Notes under the pieces: generated by a model
What the model saw: only the letters and a program-made list of their open reading frames with translations
Told to the model about the DNA's origin: nothing
Databases searched by the model: none
Part shown: piece by piece, positions 11,001-23,423 of the stretch
How the letters are laid out: the number at the start of each line of letters is the position of its first letter
Numbering within the stretch: the first letter of the stretch is position 1
Source: Phlebiopsis flavidoalba
Lineage: Eukaryota > Basidiomycota > Agaricomycetes > Polyporales > Phanerochaetaceae
NCBI GenBank assembly: GCA_035772785.1
Contig: JAOCPU010000063.1
Location: 1 to 64,000 of the forward strand
Length of the DNA: 64,000 bases
Direction of reading: 5' to 3'
Made by a program: the position numbers and the translations under genes

Positions 11001-14000
11001 GGGAATCCTGTCATTGTGGTGCGGTGCGGACGGCGAGCGGAACGGGATTGGGAGGCGGGAGCGGCATTGCTGGGATCGAGGAGCAGAGGATGAACGGTTC
11101 CTTCGGGAAGAGCTCCAGGATTCGTACGAGAACGACCAAATATGTCGAGACCGTCATCCTCTGCACCATATTCGCATTAGACGGGCATGAGCGGCCGAGT
11201 GATGCAGACGTACCTCCGCGGCGCCGTGCGGGACGAACCATGCCGTGCCAAAACATAGGTTGATCGCCGTCGCGCGCATTCAGGTCGGCCGTCAAGGGTT
11301 GGAAAATGTTGGCAAATGGTGGAGGCGCTCCAAACATATCCTGCTGGCCAGCCTCCTCTTCAGGCACAAAGATATCCAGATCATCTGCGAAGCTGTGCGG
11401 TTGTAAGTTACACGATCACAACACATTTGCATTTCACTCACTCGCCAGCTTCAGACATCATATCAGCTTCTTCTTCATCTGCACCTGACACCATTGGTAT
11501 GACCCCTCTAAGAGACGACATCCAGGAATTAGATCATCATAGTTTCACTTCATCCACCAAACTCATATTACTTACCATCGCCCTCCTCATCCATGTCCTC
11601 TTCGGCCCCGTCCACCACTTCGTCCTATGAAAAGGTGTTAGTACCGTACATTACTAAATTCCAACTCGATACCATGCATATACCTGCCACATAACTTCTC
11701 CCTCGCCGGCTTCGTCTTCATCGTCTTCGTCTTCGTCATCATCGTCCACGTGATGTTCCTCCTCATTCTCCACCAAATCCTCTTCTTCCTCTTCATCGTC
11801 ATGCCATCCTCCCTCAGAGTCTCCAGTCTCGTCCTCAAGCTCCTCTTCCATAACCTCTCCCTCATCAGTGACAGATGTGTCCTCGCTTTTCCGGTCTCCT
11901 CGTCGTCATACATCTCTGCATCCTCATCTTCGTCGACGGCATCCTCGTCCATCTCATCGTCTTGTCCGTAATGAACGTCTTCCATTTCCTACATTGTTGT
12001 CAGAAGGAAGCAAGTGAGACTTACTGCACAGAAACACTTACGCCTGCATACCTGGAAATTGAGGTTCAATGAATACACAGTGTGCGAGTCAAGAGCCATG
12101 ATGTCACTCACATGCCAAGAGAAGAGTTACGATATAGATCAGGGGGTCTCATCTTGTTCTTCATCTCCCATGTCCTCCTCGTCATCCTCCTCGTCGTCTT
12201 CGGAGAGCTCCGAGTCCACACTTGGAGGTCTATCTACGGGCGAATCCTTCTGCTTATCGGGAAGCTCGACTCATCTTGATCGCAACCTTGGTCCTGAATT
12301 TCAGCCGTTGTTAGTTCAATGAAGTTTAGAGCCACGATATTGTGCGTGTACGTACAAGTACTCCAGAGAGGCCGAAGAATTCCGGTCACGACACCTCGTA
12401 TGTCAGGGAAATTGGATCAAAAAACCTCAGCGAGTGCGTTGGTGAGAGTGGCGACAAAGTTCTTCTCCAGCATAACCTTGGCAATGTGTGTGGGGGCATC
12501 ATCGCTGACCTTCCGCGTACCAGTGTTGAATCGTACGGTCAGGAGCCGATAGCACAGATCAGCCAAGGCAAGGAGGCGACTGTACCGTGCCTCGCCATTC
12601 TCGGAGCCGGGGAGATCCTTGATAGCGCGATTGATGGAGTCGAGCACAAACTTGCGCACCGACGCTCGCTCGGGCGGGACGTCTTTGATGTCAGTGGGAG
12701 AAGTGTCGACACACAACGCGACGATGACGGACATCGCCCAGTTACACAACATGATCTGCTGCTTTGCCTCGACAGGCGGACTTGGGTTGATGGTACCGAA
12801 CGATAGTAGATCGTTGATGAGGAAGTGGAGAGCAGCGGTACGATGCTTGTCCTTGGCGGGTGTATGATGGCGCTTCTTCTGGGAGTACGAGAGGAAGGCG
12901 ACTTTGCAAGAGTCGTACGAGAATAATAACTCGGTAAGACATTGCATCACGAAGCAGGAGTAGGTGTGATCGACGTTATGTGAAGAGGGCGAGGAGTCTT
13001 TGGTGTCGCGCGGTCGTCGATGTGGCTACATCAACATGGCTGGAGCCGATGACTTCTCCAGACGATGTGCCCTGGTTCGCCAGGCTCTCCGGGGAAGGCT
13101 CTACCTTGACCGATCTGATCAGCTCACCGATGAGGAAGTGTACGAGTGAGTCCAAAGATTCTGAGGTAGTACGCTGTGGCGTGGGAGTATCGATTTGCAT
13201 ATCCGACGCAGTGCCCTCGCCGGAAGGCCCAGCGATTGGCACGTTCTTGGCGTCAGCCTTTAGACTGAGATTCTTCAGGGGTCCATAGGGTGACGACAAC
13301 TGACACACTTCAGCAGTCGTCTGCACGAATGTCTTGGGATCACGCAGTGCCATAGCACTACAGCCGCGGACAAAGTTGCCAACATCCAGGAGTCGGTGAC
13401 GAGGATGTGAGAGGAACGCTTTGATTTCTTGCTGCATGATGCGCTGGAGTGTAACCGGATCTTCCACAACATGTCGAAGGATACTTGCCAGGTATGGATG
13501 TGTACCAGGGGCACTGGTGGTAGCCGGAGAGTCTTTGAGGAGTCTGAAGAGTGCTCCAATACCGTCCCGCTTGACGAATTCCAAGGCCATGACGTATTCA
13601 CGAGTGAGAAAAGTACGAACAGGCGCAAAGCGGACAACAGTTCGTCGCGTGGTAGGGAAGGAACTTGCAACAGCCCGCAGACAGAAGTCAAGGATAACCA
13701 AGCGAGCCTCAGTGTGTCGAGGGCCTGTCTCCAGTTCTTCTTTCGGGATAGGCTCATCCTCTTTGGGTAAGGAAGGGATTTGGCGGGGCTCCTCTCCCAT
13801 GAGAAGTAGAGCCTCTGTGACAAGTAGGTGAGACGCAAGCCACTTCGGTACGGTGGGATGTCCAGCTTCGACATTTAGAGGGTTCGACAAAAGGAGGGCA
13901 ACGAGTACATCGACGAGACTCTTTGCTTCAGATTCCGACATGGTAGTGAGGGGCGATGATGGATCGTTGAGTACGAGTGCTAAGAGACGGAAGCGCGAAA

Positions 14001-17000
14001 CCGACACAAAGGCTGTTCTTGATGATCGAGGGCGGCTCCTGAGAATTTCTTTATGTCGGCGACGAGCATGCGCACAGCTTCATCTCGGTAGGGAGTGGAA
14101 GAGCCTACGAAGACGCGCTGCACGTCGAACACAAGAGCAGGGTGTTTCATCAACAAGGGAAAGGATGCGAAGTCCTAGACCATCCTTGAGGGGTAGTCGA
14201 GCTTCGTCGAGTTCCTTTAACCACTCATCGTGAGTCTTGACGGCTACTGGCGGAGACGGAGCATCGGTGGACGACGACGCGGCTGTTTCAGCAGAGGGTC
14301 CAGCTTGAGGCTCGGCAGAAGGTTCTGCCTGCAGCATCTACTCCAGAGGGTTCACAGCAGCTACAGCAGCCGGCTCCTGAGCAGGGGCACCCACGGCCGT
14401 TCCTTCGGCTGGCACCGCGGGCGCCTCTGCTTGCTCAGGTGGATCAGGTGGCAGCGGGAAGGGTTGGGCGAGTAGCAATTCTGTTGCGTGGCTCACGTTT
14501 GTTCCGTGCTCGAGAATCAATGCACGTTCAGCGGCAGATCTTGGAAAACCCATGTCGGTAAGCTGCCGGATGCGGTTCTCGTCCGGTCCAATGTTGCAGG
14601 GGGGAATGGGGATCTGAGGCACCATTTGAGGGGCAGTTGTTACAGCGTCTTTGATCTCTTCCTGGTCTGTGTTCAGTAGCTCTAGCACGACCTGGATGAC
14701 GGACTTGCTGACGCCCAGCGGCGCGGACATCAGCCAGCCTGCCTGCCAGATAGTATCACGCAGAAGAGGCGAGACAGCGACCCTCATTTGGACGACAAAG
14801 TTACGAGAGTCAAACCAGCCTGCGTCCGTGTCCTTTCTTTATCAGTGTGTAGAGAGCAAGCTTGTTTGCGAAGAGTCGGCAATGGGCTTGAACGAGAGAC
14901 AAGAGGGTGAATGAGATGCAAAGCAACCTTCAGCCCTCCGTGAGCATGAATGAAGAGTTTGTTGTGAAGCAAAAACGTCCGGAACGTAATCTCCTCCGCT
15001 GGAATGGAGAGTGAGGTCTTCAATAGTTGAGATGAGTGATTGCTCAAAGCCGCGACACAGCGAAACAATCGCGGCAATACCGCCTTTCTTGAAGAATGCG
15101 TTTGAGGAGCACGGTGTGAGTGACCTTGTTTGTTCGTTCGTTTATGAGTGATGAGGGATATAGGGTGAGTGCGATCCTGAGAGATGCGTGCAATCAAGAG
15201 CATCTTACCATCGACGACAAGAATAGTGACAAGCCCGATCATCAGCGTGTAGTACGTGAAGGAGGGTGCGTTTGTCGTCTGAAACGAGCCAATGTTGTTA
15301 TTCGAAGAACCTCTCCATTAACAAAGCACAAGGGCGGTACTTGCCAGTCTCCCTCTGGCAGCAAGTGTTTTGCACGCTAACGTCTGCAACTACGTCTGCA
15401 GCCTCAAGTAATTCTCTGCTTCTGGCTGTGCGGCAATCAGGATTTCTCCGTGTGTGTGGAATAGTCGAACAACACAGCTGATGGCAAGCGTGGGTAATGA
15501 TCTTACTACCCGATGATACAAACCTTACCTTGGAAGAAGGGTGCCAAACCGTTTGGAAGTTGGCTGGCGAGGATGTTTCAAAGCCTGATGTTGGCTCTTG
15601 GGGATCGTTAGCCTTAGCCGGTGCGCCAGCCTTAGGGGTTCGGAGTCGCAGAGTTGTCGCCTGCGAAACCGTTCTGTGCTATTGTGGCAGTTGAAGCGCC
15701 GGGGGTCGTGGCCTCCGACGAGACCTGACACCGGTGTCTCTGACGGCACGATATCAGAGACTGGATCTTTGTTGTCGTTGTTGCCGATGCTCGAAGGTGT
15801 GCTGGCCTTGAGCATTGCTGTTCTGCTTCTCGACCATATCGAAGCACGATGCAGACTGCCCCAGACCGAACAGATATCCCCGGCACCACGTCCAGTAACA
15901 GACTGCAGCAGGGTCGTGAGCGCACGCCCTTGAGAGTACCCGGCGGTCGCAAAAAATGTCCCCCAGAAGCATGGATCCGGACATGGAGGGTTATGAGCTT
16001 GCGGAATGCCTTGTTGGCTTCGAGGGCCCCTTGCTCGTCTGTTTCACGAGTAAGCATCATCTCCGGTCCAGAGAAATATGACTGGACTGACCTTCGACGC
16101 TGGCCAGCTGAAGATACTTGGATTCACCACTCGAGTCACTTCGGTGAACCGCTCGGTTTCGACTAAACTCTCGTTGACCATCTTGACGATAAACGCCAGC
16201 GTCTCGCTTGTGGACGCTTCCACCATGGTACGAACGACCTGCACGAGCGAATCCGACGCGACGCTGTTCGCGAAGTCGTATGGGATGCAAGGGAGGGCTG
16301 TCAGACGCGTAAGACGATCGAGACCGTCAGTGCTTGTGAGGAAGTCGCGACATGTGCGGCGGATGCTGGAAATACACCTTCCAGGAACTGTACAAAATAA
16401 ACACTTTAGTACTGTTTGAACCCTTTTTTCATAAGAATCACAAACCTTTCCCCAAAACATCAATATAAGAGACGATAATGTTATCGTGCGACTTGAAAGA
16501 GTGTGTCATCCAGAGAATGCAGGGGGAAACTCAGGCTCTAATGGGAGCAGGCGTTGATGAGCCTACCTGGGAAGTCGCTGGCTCCATGTCAACGTCGTGG
16601 TCCGCTTCCGTTGATGTAGCGTTGGGTTTTTAGTCGGACGAAGTGCATACCAATGCTTGTGCTCCTCAGGCACGACGTAAGCATTTTCCGAGAGCTCTTC
16701 AATCTTACTCCATGGTGGACTTGATTGACTCGAAAACTTGGTTCTTGAGAGTGGGATGATGGCGAACGAGCTCCTCAACAGCTGTGCCAATGATGACGGC
16801 GTTTCTCTTTCTCCTGAAGCATCCGTTGATGCTTCTCTGACGTGAAAATAGAGAAAAGCCCAGGGATAATTCCGGGCCTTGCAGCAAGTTGGTCTTGGCC
16901 AACTTGATTGAGGCACAGGGCGCCCAATGCGTTCGGAATGGACTGCACGACTGTCATACCCATTGTCTGAGCAAAAGTTGCGTTGCGATGATCTATGGTG

Positions 17001-19171
17001 CATACCTCGATAACAGGCTCCAGACTGTCCTCCACGACGCCGTAAAAAGCTTCGGGTAAGCCCGCCTCTTGGATGACGGGAAGGCATGTGGGCTCGTTGT
17101 GAATGAAGGTCGCCATGATATTAATAAGCTGAGGTCGTGTTACACGAAGCAGGCGGGTGTGAGCGTAAATAAAGACATACCAATTGCTAAGACCATTAGC
17201 ACCGAAAACACCACGGTTCGCTAAAACCTTCTTGGCCGACTGGGCAGAGATGAGTCGAGGAGGCCACGTAGACCTTCACTAGTTCCCGAGGACTGCATCA
17301 TCCTGTGCATTGATCGCATAATGTGCTTCAGAACAGTGGCGCGTGCCACAGATATCTTGCCTATGAGGCCTAGTGTTAGAAAATATCGAGAGTTGGTATG
17401 TCACGGCAGATCGCACCATAATGTCACAAGGTATTTCGGCCTCGGATTTACCCTCGCCGTGCTCCTCCAAGCCGAGGTCTACCTCAAACTAGGCAGAACT
17501 CTAAGTCAGTAGTGTTGGATGATTGGATAGCCATATGGCTTACCTCGATCCGGCCGACGAGTACATCAATCCCACGTGCGTTACAGAATAGCTTGGAACG
17601 CGTTTGTGTACCCGTACAATATGTTGTCCAGCAGTTGCATCGTTTTCCGACAGAGCATATAGCGTTGTTCGAGAGGCGATTCTCGATGACCTGCAACAAG
17701 CAGTGGAATCAATCCGGCGCTCACGACCATGTTTGCCGGGAGCCCGCAGCATGTGCGGCAATGTAGGTAACAAATGAGATGATTGCCTCTACGAAGGCCT
17801 GAGGAACGACAGAGTCGGATGGGCGAGCTCTCCTATGGTTTTCCTCAGCAGACGCCATGAGTATGCCGTGGTTGACACCAGCGTTTACTGCGGTTAGGAC
17901 ATCTTGAACCTTAGTCCTGTATCGACCTACAGCATCCAATGCATACACAGAGCGGCGGTTTGAACCTGAACATCGATACCGCGGTCTAGTTGCAGGAGTT
18001 CAGCAATGTGGAGGACGAGATCAGGTTCGTATAAGAAGACACTGTTAGCCGTTGTTTGCTCCGGATGGGTATGGCAGAAAAAGAGCGATCGCAAGGAGGC
18101 GAACAATGACCAGGTTTCTCCCGATCTTCGGCGTGTGTGCTTGTGAGGGCCTTAGCGGTACGGATACGGCACAGCAGTTCGAATTTCTCGTCCTCGGGGG
18201 ATGTTTGTGAGCCTCGATCGCTTCACTCCAGAGTTTGCATCACCCGGGGCTTCGTTTCGAGTGTCTGGACATCAATGTGAACAGTGACCGGTCCGTTGGA
18301 TGGCGACGCTCCCGCGGTGTTGATGTTGAGAGGGGCCTCCTTTGGCGAGGAGTCTGCGGTAGGCGCTTCAAATGGGTCTGTCTCCGGCTCCTTCTCTTTC
18401 TCCTCTTTCTTGGTTTGGGAGCTTTCTTTCTATAGAAAGTGAAAACAACCTCCCGCGCTTCGTTTGGTAGAGTATCGACTTGTGAGCGACCACCTTCCCC
18501 TGCTAGGGATACAAGAGTAAGATCGAAGTCGTGAAGACTAGACCAGCGTTTTGACAAGGATATCGTGAGTCTGCCAGTATTAAGACTGAGCGCATGTGAC
18601 ACCGCGGGGGGGGCTGAGCGAGAGTACTGCTGAGCGGGTCTCAGCAAGAGGTTGAGTGAGTAAATCAACACATCGAGGTCTGAGGTTGTCATGAAGCTGT
18701 TGAGATCGCTACAAAAAAAAAGTTAATATAGACGATAAACGCGAAGATACAGACACACAACATCATACGAGTTGTAATGTCTTCCTATTCGTTGAGTTCT
18801 CTAGCAGCAACCTCGATCGAATCGGGGGGGGGGGGGGGGCAAGATCTCGCATAGGAGTCGCTTGTGAAATGGGTGTGAATGGCTTGAGCTGAACCTTCTC
18901 GATGTCGTAATCGCGTATGATATCCTCCATAATGGGAGGTCAAACTTGTTGAGGACCTTAATCCATGCATTGAGGTCTGAGCGGGGCCACCGCCAGTGAT
19001 CAATTTCGGCCAGCACGTCGGGCAAGTTCTCGATTGGTGTATCAGCAAGCCTATCAATCAAGCCTGCCACCACCGGAATCTAAGAGGCAGCAATTCGAGG
19101 CGGCACAAAGTGTGAGAGACAGAGGAACACACCAGCGGCGCAGGGCGCCTCGACTTGTGCAATATTTTCAT
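6722..19171 (-). CDS. TOM1: Giant HECT E3 ubiquitin ligase, Tom1/HUWE1 family
   Basis: The protein attaches ubiquitin to substrates in ribosome-subunit quality control, histone turnover, mRNA export and cell-cycle control (known for yeast Tom1 and human HUWE1). The start at 19171 reads [13 protein letters not shown]; an intron then joins [17 protein letters not shown] and [15 protein letters not shown], the family N-terminus. In order follow [23 protein letters not shown] sequence (18660), DUF908/DUF913 armadillo-like repeats (about 18100-12400), a UBA domain (14464-14577), acidic tracts (12230-11560), a Lys/Glu-rich helix and DALPPEIRAEI-type ubiquitin-binding motif (10620-10110), and the HECT domain ending EGGEGFGFA at 6724. 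Length fits the 3,500-residue family norm. Many one-base frame changes occur beside genuine introns. It shares a divergent promoter with SUB1. Confidence 0.95.
6826..6882 (-). other. 57-nt intron splitting the TOM1 catalytic cysteine codon
   Basis: On the minus strand the donor GTAAAG directly follows ...GCGCACACAT and the acceptor TTGCAG precedes GCTTCAATC. Joining the exons places the TGC cysteine codon across the junction (T then GC) and gives the expected KAHTCFNQ. The intron is therefore phase 1 exactly at the active site. Confidence 0.8.
10084..10097. repeat. G14 tract inside TOM1
   Basis: Fourteen consecutive G on the plus strand encode a proline run (IIQPPPPPK) on the TOM1 strand directly after the DALPPEIRAEI-type motif. 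Such tracts are prone to length miscalls. Confidence 0.9.
11560..12230 (-). other. Acidic tracts of TOM1
   Basis: Asp/Glu-rich segments (for example [17 protein letters not shown] and [15 protein letters not shown]) are interrupted by short introns. Tom1/HUWE1 proteins carry such an acidic region that binds basic clients such as histones and ribosomal proteins; its position between the armadillo part and the HECT domain is as expected. Confidence 0.85.
14464..14577 (-). other. UBA domain of TOM1
   Basis: The segment [20 protein letters not shown] followed by [18 protein letters not shown] has the UBA signature: a MGF loop after helix 1 and a leucine-rich third helix. It binds ubiquitin. It sits in an uninterrupted frame, followed by a Pro/Ala-rich linker. 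Confidence 0.9.
16563..17116 (-). other. DUF913 part of the TOM1 solenoid
   Basis: Reads [55 protein letters not shown] and [12 protein letters not shown] with one intron and one or two frame changes. This is the armadillo-like DUF913 segment of Tom1/HUWE1, which shapes the large ring-like solenoid around the catalytic domain. Confidence 0.85.
18824..18839. repeat. G16 tract inside TOM1
   Basis: Sixteen consecutive G on the plus strand lie in an N-terminal exon, where the TOM1 strand reads a run of prolines before IRSRLL and LENSTN-like sequence. Close relatives lack so long a proline run here, so length error or recent expansion is possible. Confidence 0.9.
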
Positions 19172-19393
19172 ATTCCACGACGGAGGCGTCGAGTAATGTA
19201 TTTTGAAGATCCCTTTCCAGTACTTGATCCAACTCATGGCCAGGATGAATGGTGAGGACAGAGGTTGGGTAAGACGGAAAGACGAGGTAGGGAGTAGATG
19301 GAATACAAGCACAAGCTCTGGGTCTCCCTCGCTTACGCATCGGGTCGCTTTTCTCACGGTCACTGATCATTTGAATCGCAATTATAGCCTATG

Positions 19394-19430
19394 ACGCGTG
19401 CCCCTCATCAACGCGTGCCAATTGACGCGT
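19394..19430. promoter_or_regulatory. Three ACGCGT (MCB) boxes in the TOM1/SUB1 divergent promoter
   Basis: ACGCGT occurs at 19394-19399, 19411-19416 and 19425-19430, two of them as GACGCGT. ACGCGT is the MluI cell-cycle box recognised by MBF (Mbp1/Res-type) factors that drive G1/S transcription in fungi. They lie about 225-260 bases from the TOM1 start and 27-63 bases from the SUB1 start, within a 285-base divergent promoter. Cell-cycle control of either gene is inference. Confidence 0.6.
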
Positions 19431-19456
19431 CGAGCCTCAACTTAACTGCACGCGCC

Positions 19457-20186
19457 ATGCCTAAACGCAAAAGTCACTAGGCACCAGCGACGAAGATGAG
19501 GTTCGAGATGTCCACCAGATGAGTTTCGAGGAGGATAAGCCGACGAAAAAGGGAAAGGTCCGTGGTCGCTTTCTCTTTGCACACAGGGCCTTGCTCAACT
19601 CAACCGTGTAGGGCAAAGTTCACTGCCAAGAAGCCAATTTACGATGACAGTGAAGACGAAGAAGAAGAGCGGCCAATAAAGAAGAAGAAAGCGGAGAAGG
19701 TACAGAGGTGTATCTTTGTATGCATATTGTCGTCTCTGACACGCAAGAAGCAGAGAGCCCAGCCCAAAGTCTTCGGAGGGTGGCCCCGCTTCTGTCGAGA
19801 CCAACGGGGACGGCCGGCGAAAAATATTTGGACTTGGGAAAGTAAGAAGCGGGTAACAGTGCGCAGCTTCAAGGGTATGATCCTTACACTCCCTTTCGAG
19901 ATCTTGAGTTCACTGTTGTCAGGCGCCAGCACTAATCGACATCCGCGAATTCTTCTACGGCCTAAGGAAAGGCGACGAGAAGCCCCGGTAAGAAGGGAAT
20001 TGCTCTGTCTCCGGACCAGGTGCGTCTTTACCACCTTATCTCATCTATAGACTAACCGCGTGTAATCAGTGAAGGAGGCTTTAAAAAAATAATGCAGCAG
20101 AAACCATTGACTACTTTGTTGAAGAGATTAAAGAAGTAAACACTAACTCGAGTCTACTATTGCGTTCGTCCGTTCGCTGTGTTTGA
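19457..20186 (+). CDS. SUB1: Transcriptional coactivator PC4/Sub1
   Basis: The protein binds single-stranded and melted promoter DNA and aids RNA polymerase II initiation in the nucleus. The ATG at 19457 opens MPKRKS, followed by an acidic, Lys-rich head (TSDEDEVRDV, KKPIYDDSEDEEEER, IKKKKAEK). After an intron comes the PC4 fold: GEKYLDLGK and KRVTVRSFKG (19818-19875), then after an intron LIDIREFFYGL and DEKPGKKGIALSPDQ (19926-20021), all core DNA-binding residues present. The tail NAAETIDYFVEEIKE follows a third intron and an A7 run. The frame breaks at an extra T (19843) and in the CCCC run (19983-19986). Length is close to the fungal norm. Confidence 0.85.
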
Positions 20187-20305
20187 ACTTAATGCGATTT
20201 ATAACCCATACATGTGACACCATCTATGCTTAAGCCTGCTGCCGCTTTATGTGCCCCAGAGAAGCCTCCCACAAGAAAAGGCCATCGTAGCCACGCCCCT
20301 CAACT

Positions 20306-22974
20306 TCACCGCTTCAGCTTGAACATCCATGCCATGTCTCCAAGAGTATGATAGGCCGGTATGATGTCTCGAAATGCCTGCATACCAGTCATGTCATCTA
20401 CGTCAGATGCTCCGAGCCATGAGACTCACCACCAGCTTCGCAGGAATCCCACGAAGAAAAATGTCACCAGACCGCCACCATAAAACGTTTGAGCAAGACG
20501 TTTTTAGTCGATCATCTTCCCACACAGCCCGAGTACAGTACTTCGCAGTGACGAGAAAGACTCGCCACCTGTCGGTATGAGAGCAATCAAACAACCGTTG
20601 TTTCGAAGAAACAAATAGGCCCCCCCTCAACGACGTACACTGGAGTGTGTGGGTCGCCAGCGCATGAATCAAGGCATCCTGAATGACGCTGAATGAGAGG
20701 GCACGTCGTAGTACAGGTTGCGGCTAGTACTCGAAAAATCCGCCTTGTCAAGTCATTAAGCTTGAGAGAACCATGAGGACCCTCCTGGGTACTCTGCGCA
20801 AGACGTTGAAAACATCCAACAGCAGTCCTTCGCGCTGGATACAACAGCGTTCGCGCGAATAGGCTTCTATCTCTTGTCAGTCAGACCGTCTGTTTGTTGA
20901 GATCAATAAACACTTTTGCCTATCGTTTAAACCCGACTTCACGGGTCAATCTCATCGTTTTCCAGGTCTTCTTATCTAGAACATGCGGGCGCGCGACCTG
21001 ATAGACTCAAACAAGTCATTTCATAGGACCCGCCAATAAGGTGAAGACGACCCAGAATCCATGAATGCACTCGCCTGTGATGGCAGCTTCGAAACACGGG
21101 ATAGAGGTCATCCCCGATGTTGCCCACAAGTTTTTGCGTACTTGCGTCTAAATCCGCGTTTGCTTGTGCGGAAGGTGGTGCAATAAGCGAGGAGCCTAAA
21201 ATTTTACTGTAATTTATTTCGCAGGTCGTCTTCAAGATCGAAATATAAGCCGTGATCTAGTAGCACGATATCGAAGTTGTAGGGGGACTTAGATGAAGGA
21301 GTAGCAGGTCTGATCAGCAAGTTTCCTGGGTGAAATAGTTTAGTAAAGGAGCCATGTATAATATAGGGGTTTGTTACCGGGATGTGGGTTCCTGGAAATG
21401 CGATGAGACTAGGAGTTTTAAGGTAGGGCTAGGCGAATAACATACGGCATGGAACCAGCCATTAAGATGAACCATTTGCGCGAATATCGCGCAGCAGAAG
21501 CTCTAACGAGAAGACCCTTGTTGCGATCGATGTTCGTGCTACGACGAGAACAAGTACTCCAGATATCGTCCACTCGGTGGAAGGGGATGGGCCTCCACGG
21601 ATAAAGTTCCATCATGGTCAATTATCCCTCCTTCCTGGCATCATAAGAAGGCCTGCGCTGATGGACCGGGCTCAATCGCGGTGGACGATCAGAGTGTTGG
21701 AGTACAATGGGAGAAGAGTAACGCACGTATATACATAGCGAAGTCCTTATGTTCTGAAATCCTCTTGCATCGCACTGTCTGGCGCTTCGCACTGGCTTCG
21801 TGCGTGGAAGTCCATTTCTTTGGGAAGGTTTTTTCGCGGACATCTCGCAGAAAGTACCAAGCCAAGTAAATTCAAAGCTCGGGGAACAGACCGTTTTATC
21901 CAGCCTGAAAGTACGTTAGCAACCCAGCTTCTTAACGGTAAAAGTATATAGCATACCTAGGGATACTTCAACCATCATCCATGTCAATGTCGCAAAACTC
22001 AGCGAGGGTGAGGGGTGTTGGAAGCTTGACGTGAGCACTGTAAGCATACGATATGAATGGGTACATTTCTGTTCGTGCACAGGACCTTGGAACAGCGGAA
22101 ACCTCGCAGCTGTCCCGCTCTCTCTGTAGTATAGCCATGTGTACCTGCGCAAGACTTTGCGACCCGACGGGGTTCCGGGTTGAACTCGAGTGAAGAGCTC
22201 GTCCCATGTGTTTACCAATGTCGGTAATAAACAATTTCTCGATGATGGTCCTCGAATGCAGTCGGTTCGCATTGATCTTGCAATGGCCGCATTGTGTCTC
22301 GCCATTTCTTTGGGTAATACTATTCTGAATGCCTGTCACACGATCCATCTCTATAACGCGCAACCGAAGTCGAGTCCAACTCACAGTGACGCCATATGTT
22401 GCCCCAGTTTGATGAAGATCCCTGCGCATAGAAGATCGCTCGTCAGCATATTGTACACGTTTGTATGGGGGATGCTGGTTACCTCCATTGGCAAGCAGAG
22501 CTTTCAGCACTCTTCGTGCGCTGCGAGTATGGCACTGAGATGTCGCTTCTTGGCTCTCTTCTTCTGAGGGGTACGTTTTCGCAAAGGTTTAGCTTATAAT
22601 CTAAGACACTGAGCACGGGCGGCCTCTGCGTTTTACAAATGCGTCAGAACCAATTTTAACGTGTGAGTACGTGGCATGCTTACCTGCGACCCTTGATCGG
22701 CACTCTAACCACCCTAACCACCGCCAGTACAGTGTGCCGAAAGGGCTGGTAGTTATCATACGCAGCGTAACCCAGACCACCTAGAGCCAGTATTGTTGCA
22801 GGCAGAGCAATGAGCGACCGAGAACCTGTTCTTGAACTTTCGGGCTGCGAATTGCTAGCGGAGGTGAACGTTCCGGCGGAGGGTGCGTTTCTCCTCTGCC
22901 CTGCACGTTTGAGAAGCGAGACCCCGTCAGAGCGTAATAATATGTCGGCGAGATGAACGACGTAGAGCAAGCAT
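20306..22974 (-). CDS. ABC1/UbiB-family atypical kinase, ADCK1/Mcp2 (Cqd2) type
   Basis: Mitochondrial ABC1K protein; the yeast and human relatives influence coenzyme Q distribution and phospholipid homeostasis at the inner membrane. The ATG at 22974 gives MLALRRSSRRH, a basic mitochondrial presequence. A membrane segment (SLIALPATILALGGLGY) precedes YDNYQPFRHTVLAVVR, typical of ADCK1. Next come RVLKALLANGG, then after an intron GIFIKLGQHMAS (the KxGQ motif, 22384-22420), PVGSQSLAQVHMA (22130-22165), a block with MEFIRGG near 21600, NPHPGN across an intron (21373-21390), and FDIVLLDHGLYFDL (21225-21290), the DFG equivalent. The end reads GDMAWMFKLKR. Frame changes are frequent. The ADCK1 assignment rests on these motifs. 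Confidence 0.85.
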
Positions 22975-23423
22975 CATAGAGCTTTTATAAGCCGTAGGTT
23001 AAGAGAAAGGGTATGTTGACGATGGGAGGGACAGATGTCATAGTCCGAGGTCAAGGAAAGTCGACCACACCCCGACGGTCGCGTAGCGCCCGAGTTTTCC
23101 GGCGGATGAAATGTTGTGCTACGCTAGGAGAGGGCGCACACGACCTGAATCCAAATATTCATGCCTGTGCTACAGCAATTGTTCACGGATTGTCTTGTCG
23201 ACCTGAAAAATCCATAATCCATAATCTACACACAAGCACCCATTATAGTGTACAAAAGTAACGAAAGTTTATCCTGATCCCGTATTACCGCTACTCCTGT
23301 CTGCTGAACATACTCATCATCGAGACCCTCTGTGAAGACTGCGGTCTTCGCTCTTATGCATAGCCTCAGCTGATAACTAAAATCGTGAGCATGTATATGG
23401 ACGGTCGAAACGATAACCAATGC
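22975..23423. other. Intergenic stretch between two minus-strand genes
   Basis: Holds the promoter of the ABC1K gene (start 22974) and the 3' flank of the TBC gene. I see no further gene or clear site. Confidence 0.6.

Noticed and set aside
6722..19171. TOM1 as a pseudogene because of its many frame changes
   Set aside because: Splice sites, catalytic residues and every domain are conserved, and neighbouring single-copy genes show the same kind of indels; sequence error is simpler.
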